Positions 12,988 to 23,888 of a stretch of 64,000 bases of DNA are shown piece by piece. The stretch is from Orientallactaga sibirica (taxonomy: Eukaryota; Chordata; Mammalia; Rodentia; Dipodidae), in the NCBI GenBank assembly GCA_036365145.1, contig JAEOAD010000202.1, forward strand, positions 1 to 64,000. Direction: 5' to 3'. The translations under genes and the position numbers were made by a program. The notes beneath the pieces are model-generated. The model worked only from the letters and a program-made list of their open reading frames with translations, was not told the DNA's origin and searched no databases. Each line of letters begins with the position of its first letter. Within the stretch, counting starts at the first letter, position 1.

Positions 12988-15900
12988 CTAGGATCCACAT
13001 ATGAGAGAGAACATGTGACGTTTGGCTTTCTGAGCCTGGGTTACCTCACTAAGTATAATCCTTTCCAGATCCATCCATTTCCTGCAAATTTCATAATTTC
13101 ATTTTTTCTTTACTGCTGAATAGAACTCCATTGTGTAAATGTACCACAACTTTATTATCCACTCATCTGTGGACGGACATCTAGGCTGCTTCCATTTCTT
13201 AGCTATTGTGAATAGAGCAGCAATAAACATGGTTTTGCAAGTATCTCTAAGGAAGTGAGAAAGAGTCCTCTGGATATATGCCTAGGAGTGCTATAGCTGG
13301 ATCATATGGTAAATCTATTTCTAGCTGTCTCAAGAACCTCCACACTGATTTCCACAGTGGCTGGACCAGCTTACATTCCCACCAACAGTGTAGAAGTGTT
13401 CCTGTTTTTTCCGCATCCACGCCAACACTTATTGTCATTTGTTTTCTTGATGGCAGCCATTCTGACAGGAGTGATATGGAATCTCAAAGTGGTTTTAATT
13501 TGCATTTCCCTGATGGCTAAGGATGTAGAACATTTTTTTATATGTTTATATGCCATCTGTATTTCATCTTCCGTGAATTCTCTATTTAGTTCCGTAGCCC
13601 ATTTTTAACTGGGTTGTTTGAATTCTTGTTATTCTGTTTTTGAGTTCTTTGTATATTCTGGATATTAATCCTCTGTCAGATGAATAACTGGCAAAGATTT
13701 TCTCCCATTCTGTAGGTTGTCTTTTGCTCTATTCACAGTGTCCTTTGCTGTACAAAAGCTTTGTAATTTTATAAGGTCCCAGTGGTTGATTAGTGCTTTT
13801 ATTCTCTGAGCAATTGGAGTTATATTCAGAAAGTTCTTGCCTATTCAATATGTTGAAGAGTTTCCCCTACTTTTTCCTCTAGCATTTTCAGAGTTTCAGG
13901 TCTGATATATTAAGGTCCCTGATCCATTTGGACTTGATTCTTGTGCAAGGAGAGACAAGGATCTATGTTTATCCTTTTACAAACAGATGTCCAATTTTCC
14001 CAGCACCACTTGTTAAAGGCTATCTTTTCTCCAGTGAGTATTTTTGGCGTTTTTGTCAAAAATCAGGTAGCTGTAGCTGTCTGGATTAATATTTGGGTCT
14101 TCTATTCTGTTCCATTGATCTACCTGTCTGTCCTTGTGCCAGTACCATGCTGTTTTTGTTACTATGGCTTTGTAGTATAACTTAAAATCGGGTATGGTTA
14201 TACCACCTGCCTGATTTTTGTTATGCAAATTGTTTTGGCTATTCGAGGTTTTTGTGTTTCCAGATGAATTTTAGTATTGTTTTTCTATTTCTGTGAAGAA
14301 TGCTATTGGGATTTTAATGGGGATCGCATTAAATGTGTAGATTGCTTTTGGTAAGATTGACATTTTCACTATATTGATTCTTCCAATCCAGGAGCATGGA
14401 ATGTCTTTCCATTTCCTTGTGTCTTCTGCAATTTGTCGCTCGAGTTTTTATAGTTCTCATTGTAGAGATCCTTCACTTCCTTGGTTAAGTTTATTCCAAG
14501 GTATTTTATTTTTTTGAGGCAATTGTGAATGGGAGAGATTCCCTGATTTCATCCTCTGCATGTTTGTTGTTAGTGTATAGAAAAGCTACTGATTTCTGTG
14601 TGTTTATTTTGTATCCTGCTACATTGCTAAAAGTGTTTATCAGCTCTAATAATTTGCTGGTAGAGTCCTTAGGATCTGTTATGTATAGAATCATATCATC
14701 TGCAAATAATGATAATTTGACCTCTTCCTTTCCGATTTGTATCCCCTTTATGAGTGCCTCTTGCCTTATTGCTATGGCTAAGACTTCCAATACTATATTA
14801 AATAATAGTGGAGAAAGTGGACACCCTTGTCTTGTTCCTGAATTTAGAGGAAAATCTTCAAGTTTTTCCCCATTAAGTATTATGTTGGCTGTAGGTTTGT
14901 CATAAATAGCTTTTATTATGTTGAGATATGTACCTTCTATTCCAAGTTTCTGTAGTACTTTCACCATGAAGGGTTTTGGATTTTGTCAAATGCCTTTTCT
15001 GTATCTATTGAGATGACCATGTGATTTTTGTCCTTCAGACCATTTATATGGTGTATTACATTTATGGATTTGCGTATGTTGAACCATCCCTGCATCTCTG
15101 GGATAAAGCCTACTTGGTCAGGGTGAATAATCTTTCTGATATATTCTTGTATTCTGTTTGCCAGTATTTTGTTGAGAATTTTTGCATCTATGTTCATGAG
15201 GAGATTGGTCTATAGTTTTCTTTTTTGATCTGTCTTTGTCCGGTTTGGGTATCAGGGTGATGCTGGCTTCATAGAAGGATTTTGGTAGAATTCCTTCCTC
15301 TTCTATTTTATGGAAAAGTTTGAGAAGCATTGGTGTTAGATCTTCCAGGAATGTCTGGTAAAATTCAGTAGTGAATCCATCTGGGCCTGGGCTTTTTTTA
15401 ATTGGGAGACTTTTATGACTGCTTGGATCTCTGTGGTTGTTATAGGTCTATTTAAATGGTTTATCTCATCTTGATTTAATTTTGGTAGGTCATATAAATC
15501 AAGGAAATCATCCATTTCTTTCAGGTTTTCAAACTTAGAGGCATATATATTCTTAAAGTATGTCCGTATGATTTTCTGAATTTATTTGGTATCTGTTGTG
15601 ATGTTGCCTTTTTCATCTCTAATTTTATCAATTTTTGTCTCTTCTCTCTTTCTTTTGGTCAGATTTGCTAAGGGTTTGTCAATCTTGTTAATCCTTTCAA
15701 AGAACCAACTCTTTGTTTCATTGATTTTTTGATTTTTTTTTTTGGTTTCCATTTCATTAATTTCTGCCCTAACCTTTATTATTTCTTCCCATCTACTGAT
15801 TTTTGGTTTGCCTTGTTCTTCTCTTTCCAAGGCCTTAAGGTGAAGCATTAAATTGTTTAGTTGTGAACTCTCTGGTTTCTTAATATAGGCACTTAGAGCT

Positions 15901-16794
15901 ATAAATTTCCCTCGTAGGACTGCCTTCATTGTGTCCCACAGGTTTTGGTATGTTGTATTCTCATCATCATTTGATTCTATGAATTTCTTGATTTCCTTCT
16001 TAATTTCTTCAATGACCCATGCCTCATTCAATAATGTACTGTTTAGTCTCCATGAATTTCTGTATGCTCTGTAGTTTTTCTTGTTGTTGATTTGCAGTTT
16101 AATCCCATTGTGGTCAGATAGCATACAAGGGATTATTTCAATTTTCCTGTATTTGTTGAGATTTGATTTGTGTCCTATCATATGGTCTATTTTAGAGAAT
16201 GACCCATGTGCGCTGAGAAGAATGTATATTCTGCAGTATTTGGATGGAATATTCTGTATATATCTGTTAGGTCCATTTGTTCCATGATATCATTTAATGC
16301 AGTTGTTTCTCTGTTTATTTTTTGTTGGGTAGACCTGTCAAGTGATGAGAGCGGGGTATTGAAGTCACCCACTACTATTGTGTTAGGTGTTATTTCTGAC
16401 CTTAAGTCCGATAGTGTTTGTTTGATGTAATTGGGGGCCCCGTGTTGGGAGCATAAATGTTTAGGATTGTGATATCCTCCTGTTGGAGTGTTCCTTTAAT
16501 CAGTATAAAGTGACCTGCTTTATCTCTCCTCACTAATGTTGGTTTGAAGTCTATCCTGTCAGAAATTAGAATGGCAACCCCTGCTTGTTTTCTGGGTCCA
16601 TTTGCTTGATATATCTTTTTCCAGCCTTTCACCCTAAGAATGTTTCTATCTTTTATTCGGATGTGAGTTTCCTGAAGGCAACAGATGGTAGGATCCTGCT
16701 TTTTAATCCAGTCTGCAAGTCTATGTCTTTTGATTGGGGCATTGAGGCCATTGATATTAAGAGTTATTATTGAATATGTATTTGATCTGTCCAT
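12988..16794 (-). pseudogene. L1 ORF2 (endonuclease and reverse transcriptase), multiply frameshifted
   Basis: ORF2p nicks target DNA and reverse-transcribes L1 RNA at the nick. The first conventional ATG in the ORF2 frame is at 16794; the frame is open upstream to a GTG at 16836. The endonuclease begins with LNINGLN and the catalytic QETH motif in 16794-16402. It continues in other frames with GDFNTPL (16372-16187) and ends with SDHNG (near 16115). Reverse transcriptase pieces follow: LIPKPDKD (15330-15118), [12 protein letters not shown] (15197-14961) and the catalytic FADD with TRQGCPLSP (14967-14506). The C-terminal Cys-rich segment HCWWEC lies in 13438-13247. The reading closes near HMFSLICGS with TAG at 12988-12990. 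About 1,269 codons in length is normal, so decay is by small indels and not by large deletion. Confidence 0.93.
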
Positions 16795-16828
16795 TTTTCT
16801 TGTTTTGTAGTTCTTCCTGGTTTTCTTT

Positions 16829-17924
16829 TTACTCACTTGTTCTAACTGTTGAATATGATTTCTTTTTTCCTATTTCCTGCTGTGTGTGTTTTGCTTTTTC
16901 TTCAGCATGAATGATTCCTGCAAGTATTTTCTGTAGAGCTGGCTTAGTTTTCATAAATTCCTTTAGCCTGTCTTTGTTGTGGAATGTCCTTATTTCTCCA
17001 TCAATTTGGATAGAAAGCTTTGCAGGATAAAGTAATCTTGGTTGACAGTTTTTATCTTTCAGAACTTGGAATACATCACTCCAGGCCCTCCTGGCTTTTA
17101 GGGTTGTGTTGAGTAATCTGCTGTGACCCTGATGGGTTTCCCCTTAAATGTCATTTGCTTTTTCTCTCTAACTGCTTTCAGTATACTTTCTTTGGTTTGT
17201 GTATTTAGTAGTTTAATTATAACATGGCGAGAAGAGGTTCTTTCTAGGTTTTGTCTGTTTGGTGTTCTAAATGCTTCTTGTATCTGCATTGGCATTTCTT
17301 TCCCAATTTGGGGAAAATTTTCTTCTATGATTTTATGGAAAACACCTACTAAGCCTCTGGATTGAAATTCTTCCCCTTCTGCTATACCTTGAATTCTTAT
17401 GTTTGATCTTTTCATAGTGTCCCTCATGTCTTGGAGTTCCCATTCATACCTTTCTATTACCTTGTCTTTCTCTTTGTTGGACTGTGATAGATCTGCCACC
17501 TCGTCTTCTAGCTTGGATATTCTGTCCTCTCCTTCATCCATTCTACTAGTGAGACTTTCCACAGAGTTTTTATTTCACTGACTGTGTTCTTCAATGTTAA
17601 GATTTCAGCCTGGTTTTTCTTCAGTAGTTCTATTTCCATGTTCATGTCCTCTAATGACCTTTTTATTACATTAAACTGTTTCTCTGTAATCTCCTTCAAC
17701 AGTTTGTTTTCTTCTCTAATTCCTTTGTTTTCTTCTCGGATTGCTTTCATTTCTTCTTTCATTTCTTTGAGCATAGATATCATCATTCCCTTGAAATCTT
17801 TGTCAGGAATTTCATCTAAAACAGTCTCATTGTTGGACCTATCTGATGGATTTGCAATTTTTGGTGGAATTGCATTGTCTTGATTCTTTGTGTTTCTTGT
17901 ATTATAATGTAGTGACTTTTGCAT
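16829..17924 (-). pseudogene. L1 ORF1 (ORF1p, RNA-binding chaperone), frameshifted
   Basis: ORF1p is the trimeric coiled-coil RNA-binding protein that packages L1 RNA in cytoplasmic particles. The start is the ATG at 17924. The first ~120 codons, down to ~17560, are rich in Glu, Lys and Leu and form the coiled coil (for example EEMKAIREENKGIREENKLL). A frameshift near 17565 moves the reading to a second frame (17562-17098). That frame holds the rest of the coiled coil, then the RRM-like and C-terminal domains, with recognisable segments such as RSNIRIQGIAEGEE and RHVIIKLLN. A second frameshift at about 17101 moves the remainder to another frame, which runs to TAA at 16829-16831. Total length of about 365 codons is normal for L1 ORF1. 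With two frameshifts the protein cannot be made whole. Confidence 0.92.
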
Positions 17925-18784
17925 CCTGGATTGCTTTGATGCTTAGGTTTCCTATTTATCTTCAGTGTTCTTAGGTGTTGTGATCCACCTTTATATTATT
18001 TTAGGATATGGGTTTAAGGTGTCAAGTGTAGCACTTGTACTTAAGTAGAAGTACTCCTAGCTGTTGAGTTTGCTTGTTAAGCAATTATTGTAGTGGACTG
18101 GTGGAACAATTTCCATGTAAGTTCTAAACTTCAACAGAGCAAAATACACATTCAATTGACATGAACACAGAGTATACAAGTGTGAGAATTGAGACAACCA
18201 GTCCTATAGGGTTAAAATCCCTAAGGGCATGTGATGGTCCACTCCCTTAGTCCTGTCAGCTTGGGAATCAGACCCTGTCCTCAATAATAACTGAAGCAAA
18301 AGATAAAGGCCCTTTAAATCTATAAGTAGTACAGATAGCAATATTCAACCCCTCACATTCAGCTTATTTGAAAATGGTAAAGCCACCCACAAATATGTAA
18401 TACATACCCTGCCTTGACCTGGAAAGAGTGGTTAGCACTTCCAATGCAGGCCTTTGTTATCTTTTGGTGTGGCTTTTAAACTCACCAATGCTGGGTGCCC
18501 ACCTCGTTACCTGGGCTGTGGAGCTTGGGTCAGGCAGCTGGGGCGGTGTTGACGATGTGGTTCAAATTTGCCACTGGTTGTTGTTCGATTCTACCAATTC
18601 CCTGGGGAGATGATGAATGGGGATGGGCGAATTCAGGAAGCCTGCAGCAACTCACGGTGTGTGTCTCTTTCAGTAGCTCCACAGATTTTTCTTTGATTTC
18701 TGGGCTCTGTGAGGAGACTGATGAGGTTGAAAAGTCCCTTTTTTTGTTGGTTTGTTGGGCGGCGTTTGCAGCGGAAGCTCAGCG
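17925..18784 (-). promoter_or_regulatory. L1 5' untranslated region (expected promoter region)
   Basis: About 860 bp precede ORF1 on the minus strand. The outer part (18430-18784) is richer in GC than the surrounding satellite; the part next to ORF1 is AT-rich. L1 5'UTRs carry an internal RNA polymerase II promoter, so this is where transcription would start, but I recognise no specific factor site. Short open frames here are not convincing genes. The right end abuts satellite at 18785 without a duplication. Confidence 0.75.
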
Positions 18785-19595
18785 TTGCGAACATTGTACT
18801 GTGTGAAACAAGCTAATTCGGTTCTAGGAATCACTTGCTTTCCTACAAAGAAGGTTGAGTGCAGCAAGTTCAAACTTTCCTAGTTTGTGTAATCTAACAA
18901 GATGTACAAGTTAGTAGATTCGCCTCATTTCTAAAGTAGTTTCCTGAGAAAACAAACATCTTCATTGCTGAACATTGTACTGTGTGAAATAAGCTCATTC
19001 GGTTCTAGGAATCACTTGCTTTCCTACAAAGAAGGTTGAGTGCAGCAAGTTCAAACTTTCCTAGTTTGTGTAATCTAACAAGATGTACAAGTTAGTAGAT
19101 TCGCCTCATTTCTAAAGTAGTTTCTTGAGAAAACAAACATCTTCATTGCCGAACATTGTACTGTGTGAAATAAGCTAATTCGGTTCTAGGAATCACTTGC
19201 TTTCCTACAAAGAAGGTTAAGTGCAGCAAGTTCAAACTTTCCTAGTTTGTGTAATCTAACAAGATGTACAAGTTAGTAGATTCGCCTCATTTCTAAAGTA
19301 GTTTCTTGAGAAAACAAACATCTTCATTGCCGAACATTGTACTGTGTGAAATAAGCTAATTCGGTTCTAGGAATCACTTGCTTTCCTACAAAGAAGGTTG
19401 AGTGCAGCAAGTTCAAACTTTCCTAGTTTGTGTAATCTAACAAGATGTACAAGTTAGTAGATTCGCCTCATTTCTAAAGTAGTTTCTTGAGAAAACAAAC
19501 ATCTTCATTGCCGAACATTGTACTGTGTGAAATAAGCTAATTCGGTTCTAGGAATCACTTGCTTTCCTACAAAGAAGGTTGAGTGCAGCAAGTTC
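18785..19595 (+). repeat. Satellite array block 2, near-consensus monomers
   Basis: About 4.5 monomers of the same family and orientation as block 1 lie between L1 and the diverged block. The array re-enters at monomer position ~66 after the L1 5' end. Private changes include gaaacaagc in the first copy and a gctgaac variant at the central CpG near 18967. Confidence 0.95.
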
Positions 19596-20376
19596 AATCT
19601 TTCCTTGTTAATGTATTCTAAAAAGATGCACAACTTAGTAGATTCGCCTCATTTCTAAAGTAGTTTGTTTAGAAAACAAACATCTTCATTACTTAACACT
19701 GTAATATGTGAAATAAGTTAGTTCGGTTCTAGGAATCACTTGCTTTCCTACAAAGAAGGTTGAGTGCAGCAAGTTCAAACTTTCCTAGTTTGTGTAATCT
19801 TACAAGAGGTACAAATTAGTAGATTCACCTCATTTCTAATGTAGTTTTTTTAGAAAACAAACATCTTCAGTACTGAACACTGTACTGTGTGAAATAAGTT
19901 AATTCGGTTCTAGGAATCAGTTTCCTTTCTACGAAGAAGGTTGAGTGCAGCAAGTTGAAACTTTCCTAGTTTGTGCAATATAACAAGAGGTACAAGTTAG
20001 TAGATTCGCCTCATTGCTAAAGTAGTTTTTTTAGAAAACAAATATCTTCAGTACTGAACATTGTACTGTGAGAAATAAGTTAATTCGGTTCTAGGACTCA
20101 GTTGCTTTTCTACAAAGATGGTTGAGTGCAGCAAGTTCAAACTTTCCTTGTTAATTTAATCTAACAAGATGTCCAAGTTAGTAGATTCGCCTCATTTTTA
20201 AAGTTGTTTCTTTAGAAAACAAACATCTTCAGTACTGAACATTGTACTGTGTGAAATAAGTTATTTCGGTTCTAGGAATCAGTTTCTTTTCTACAAAGAT
20301 GGTTGAGTTTTGCAAGTTCAAACTTTCCTAGTTAATTTAATCTAAAAAGATGTACAAGTTAGTAGATTCGCCTCAT
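19596..20376 (+). repeat. Diverged satellite subfamily (subfamily B), about 4 monomers
   Basis: These copies share derived variants rather than random damage: cagtactgaac in place of cattgcgaac, aataagtta in place of aataagcta, atcagtt in place of atcactt, tttcctagtt changed to tttccttgttaat, and a T-rich tttttttag for ttcttgag. Substitutions dominate over indels. This is the expected look of older monomers at an array edge. They lie just before the L1 3'UTR fragment, and a related monomer occurs beside the ERV at 28437. Confidence 0.88.
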
Positions 20377-21055
20377 TCTTTTTTTTTTTACATAGTTTCT
20401 TATCTTTTAAACATCTTCATTCTCAAACAAGTTTAATCTTTTTTTAAATTATTTTTAATTGACTTTTAATCTTACATACAAAAAAAAAACCCCACCTGAT
20501 ATTTCCCTCCTTTCCTAGTTTTCCACTTTAGAACTCCCGTCTCCATCATATCCCCTCCCTCTCTCCATTAGTCTCTTTCCTAGTTTGATGACATCATCTT
20601 TCTCTTCTATTTTGAGGGTCTTGCAAAGGTATTGCTAGGTACCACAAGATCATCTTATCGAGGCCAATTTCTGTCTGGGCAGCTGCTATTGTAAGAGTTC
20701 ATATCCTTCCTTTGGCTCTTCCAAGGTTATCTGCCCCTCTTTCAAATGGTTTCTGAGCCATTAATCTAACAAGGTGTTTCAGTTAGACACTCCTCCATCC
20801 CTTCTTTCAGCACTATGTTTTCTTTGGGTCAAAACAAACATCTTCACCATCTGAAACATTGCTTCTCTAGCCAGAAGTAAGCTCATTCGGTTGTGAACAT
20901 GAACATTTCCTACAAAGAAGGGCAGTTGAGTGCAGCAAGTTCACATTTTCAGACAGTTTGTGCTTATCTAACAAAGGCTCAAGTGACCTCACCTACCTTA
21001 GACTATTTCTAAGGTTTTTCAGTACCAGGTACATCTATTCCCTCCCAGAGAGTGG
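20377..21055 (-). mobile_element. L1 3'UTR fragment interleaved with satellite words
   Basis: From 20509 to ~20760 the sequence closely matches the 3'UTR of the L1 at 11751-12000 (tttagaactccc, tccccatctc-type pyrimidine tracts, ttgatgacatcatctttctc), in the same orientation. It keeps more of the 3' end than that copy, including poly-T at 20379-20389 (the poly-A tail on the minus strand). From ~20762 to 21012 L1 text continues, but short satellite segments replace it in monomer order: taatctaacaag, aaaacaaacatcttca, gaaacattg, aagctcattcggtt, tttcctacaaagaag, gttgagtgcagcaagttca, agtttgtg, atctaacaa. The satellite order and spacing are roughly kept. A clean 5' end is not defined. The blend may be a consensus artefact. 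Confidence 0.8.
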
Positions 21056-23164
21056 AAGTAGTTTCTTGAAAACAAACATCTTCATTGCAGAACATTGTAC
21101 TGTGTGAAATAAGCTAATTCGGTTCTAGGAATCACTTGCTTTCCTACAAAGAAGGTTGAGTGCAGCAAGTTCAAACTTTCCTAGTTTGTGTAATCTAACA
21201 AGATGTACAAGTTAGTAGATTCGCCTCATTTCTAAAGTAGTTTCTTGAGAAAACAAACATCTTCATTGCTGAACATTGTACTGTGTGAAATAAGCTAATT
21301 CGGTTCTAGGAATCACTTGCTTTCCTACAAAGAAGGTTGAGTGCAGCAAGTTCAAACTTTCCTAGTTTGTGTAATCTAACAAGATGTACAAGTTAGTAGA
21401 TTCGCCTCATTTCTAAAGTAGTTTCTTGAGAAAACAAACATCTTCATTGCCGAACATTGTACTGTGTGAAATAAGCTAATTCGGTTCTAGGAATCACTTG
21501 CTTTCCTACAAAGAAGGTTGAGTGCAGCAAGTTCAAACTTTCCTAGTTTGTGTAATCTAACAAGATGTACAAGTTAGTAGATTCGCCTCATTTCTAAAGT
21601 AGTTTCTTGAGAAAACAAACATCTTCATTGCGAACATTGTACTGTGTGAAATAAGCTAATTCGGTTCTAGGAATCACTTGCTTTCCTACAAAGAAGGTTG
21701 AGTGCAGCAAGTTCAAACTTTCCTAGTTTGTGTAATCTAACAAGATGTACAAGTTAGTAGATTCGCCTCATTTCTAAAGTAGTTTCTTGAGAAAACAAAC
21801 ATCTTCATTGCCGAACATTGTACTGTGTGAAATAAGCTAATTCGGTTCTAGGAATCACTTGCTTTCCTACAAAGAAGGTTGAGTGCAGCAAGTTCAAACT
21901 TTCCTAGTTTGTGTAATCTAACAAGATGTACAAGTTAGTAGATTCGCCTCATTTCTAAAGTAGTTTCTTGAGAAAACAAACATCTTCATTGCTTAACGTT
22001 GTACTGTGTGAAATAAGCTAATTCGGTTCTAGGAATCACTTGCTTTCCTACAAAGAAGGTTGAGTGCAGCAAGTTCAAACTTTCCTAGTTTGTGTAATCT
22101 AACAAGATGTACAAGTTAGTAGATTCGCCTCATTTCTAAAGTAGTTTCTTGAGAAAACAAACATCTTCATTGAACATTGTACTGTGTGAAATAAGCTAAT
22201 TCGGTTCTAGGAATCACTTGCTTTCCTACAAAGAAGGTTGAGTGCAGCAAGTTCAAACTTTCCTAGTTTGTGTAATCTAACAAGATGTACAAGTTAGTAG
22301 ATTCGCCTCATTTCTAAAGTAGTTTCTTGAGAAAACAAACATCTTCATTGCTGAACATTGTACTGTGTGAAATAAGCTAATTCGGTTCTAGGAATCACTT
22401 GCTTTCCTACAAAGAAGGTTGAGTGCAGCATGTCAAACTTTCCTAGTTTGTGTAATCTAAAAAGATGTACAAGTTAGTAGATTCGCCTCATTTCTAAAGT
22501 AGTTTCTAGAGAAAACAAACATCTTCATTGCCGAACATTGTACTGTGTGAAATAAGCTAATTCGGTTCTAGGAATCACTTGCTTTCCTACAAAGAAGGTT
22601 GAGTGCAGCAAGTTCAAACTTTCCTAGTTTGTGTAATCTAACAAGATGTACAAGTTAGTAGATTCGCCTCATTTCTAAAGTAGTTTCTTGAGAAAACAAC
22701 ATCTTCATTGCGAACATTGTACTGTGTGAAATAAGCTAATTCGGTTCTAGGAATCACTTCCTTTCCTACAAAGAGGGTTGAGTGCAGCAAGTTCAAACTT
22801 TCCTAATTTGTGTAATCAAACAAGATGTACAAGTTAGTAGATTCGCCTCATTTTTAAAGTAGTTTCTTGAGAAAACAAACATCTTCATTGCCGAACATTG
22901 TACTGTGTGAAATAAGCTAATTCGGTTGAAATTTCACTTGCTTTCCTACAAAGAAGGTTGAGTGCAGCAAGTTCAAACTTTCCTAGTTTGTGTAATCTAA
23001 CAAGATGTACAAGTTAGTAGATTCGCCTCATTTGTAAAGTAGTTTGTTGAGAAAAGAAACATCCTCATTGCCGAACATTGTACGATGTGAAATGAGCTAA
23101 TTCGGTTCTAGGAATCACTTTCTTTCCTACAAAGAGGGTTGAGTGCAGCAAGTTCAAACTTTCC
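21056..23164 (+). repeat. Satellite array block 3, ending at the ERV
   Basis: About 12 monomers, mostly consensus from 21056 to ~22700, with gctgaac, gcttaacgttg and gccgaac variants at the central CpG. The last two or three monomers (22740-23164) carry more private changes: cacttcc and cactttc before tttcctac, aaagaggg (22770 and 23131, two monomers apart), tttgtaaag, gaaatttcac. The block stops at monomer position 161, inside the hairpin loop, where the ERV begins. Confidence 0.95.
23159..23164. repeat. Target-site duplication, left copy (CTTTCC)
   Basis: CTTTCC directly precedes the ERV LTR and recurs at 28351-28356 directly after the other LTR. It corresponds to monomer positions 156-161, so removing the ERV and one copy restores an uninterrupted monomer. 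Six base pairs is the usual duplication for IAP and other class II ERVs. Confidence 0.95.
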
Positions 23165-23516
23165 TGCAGCGAACCTCCCGACCAGCAGGAAAGGAACGAC
23201 CACAAACGAGGATTCTTCTTGTATCACACTTTATTGGAGAGCCCTTGGTTAACAGGAAAGCTGATGGCGGGGCGCAAGGGCGCAAATCTTCAGCTGCTTT
23301 TATATAGGTGCTGCCACGAGGCGCTTACTGATTGGTTTGCGAAAAGCTTGCCACAAGCAGATACCACTGGATAGGCTCGGGACAGGTTGCGTCATGCGTG
23401 TGCGCATGCCTTGAGTAAGGTTGGCGCCAAGGCACTGCCTAATATGGAGACGTTTTCCTCAACTCCGGCAGGAAGTCAGCGTCATCTTGTAATGGCGTTT
23501 GCTCTAGCTCCCTGCA
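23165..23516 (-). repeat. ERV 3' LTR
   Basis: On the minus strand it begins TGCAGGGAGC and ends GGTTCGCTGCA, so the ends are the inverted repeat TGCAG/CTGCA. A TATA-like tatata lies at 23300-23305 and an AATAAA signal at 23230-23235. It differs from the 5' LTR by one extra C near its end, by a cluster around the TATA region, and by several C/T changes at CpG sites. Confidence 0.95.
23230..23235 (-). terminator. Polyadenylation signal AATAAA in the 3' LTR
   Basis: Minus-strand AATAAA followed by GTGTGATAC. It sits about 65 bp from the LTR end and would direct 3' processing of the proviral transcript at the R/U5 boundary. Confidence 0.75.
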
Positions 23517-23530
23517 GTTCCCCCTTCTTT
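23517..23530 (-). promoter_or_regulatory. ERV polypurine tract
   Basis: Minus-strand AAAGAAGGGGGAAC lies directly against the 3' LTR start. This is where a retrovirus primes plus-strand DNA synthesis, and its position confirms the LTR boundary at 23516. Confidence 0.88.
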
Positions 23531-23888
23531 ATTATAGACAGGCCAAGCTCCAGAGTAACCGCCCTCCCGATCAGGTCCCCACCTCATGATGTGTTGACCG
23601 ATCAAGGGAGGTAATTCGACCTCTCCTTACTCAGTGCAATGGGAGAAATCCCTCGAGAGTGCAAAGGCAGTGGTCAAACAGAAGTTACCATCTCCTGCCC
23701 ATCCTCGTGCAATGGGTACTCTAAACCCTGAGGGTGCAAAGGCCAGGGGAACTAGTTGCCTTTCAGGGCTGATAGCCAAATTTGGGGAGGATCCACACTC
23801 CAATGCAGCTAGTGCCTGAGAGATACCTTTTCCCTCCTAGCTTGGGCTCGCATTTTGCAAATCAACCATAGGCAGAGCAGACATCCTC
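23531..23888 (-). other. ERV segment between env remnant and polypurine tract
   Basis: About 360 bp with no recognisable protein or RNA. It has stops in all frames when read as a continuation of env. Probably 3' untranslated proviral sequence and degraded env tail. Short plus-strand open frames here have no identifiable product. Confidence 0.5.

Larger units (their letters stand above)
11749..18784 (-). mobile_element. LINE-1 (L1), nearly full length, 3' end truncated, inactive
   Basis: About 7.0 kb of minus-strand L1 lies inside the satellite. In transcript order it has a 5'UTR (to 17925), ORF1 (17924-16829), a 34-bp spacer, ORF2 (16794-12988) and a 3'UTR (12987-11749). Protein similarity is unmistakable: a coiled-coil and RNA-binding ORF1p, then an ORF2p with endonuclease, reverse transcriptase and Cys-rich motifs. 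Frameshifts break both ORFs. The 3' end stops with no poly-A tract (poly-T would be expected at 11749 on the plus strand). No target-site duplication is seen: the satellite leaves at monomer position ~26 and re-enters at ~66. A 2-bp overlap (CT, 11749-11750) lies at the left junction. The element is therefore not flanked as in a simple target-primed insertion. Confidence 0.95.

Noticed and set aside
11807..12991. Several plus- and minus-strand open frames of 60-80 codons in the L1 3'UTR
   Set aside because: They lie in untranslated L1 sequence, overlap each other on both strands and have no recognisable domain.
13278..17883. Plus-strand open frames opposite L1 ORF1 and ORF2
   Set aside because: They are antisense shadows of the real minus-strand L1 reading frames.
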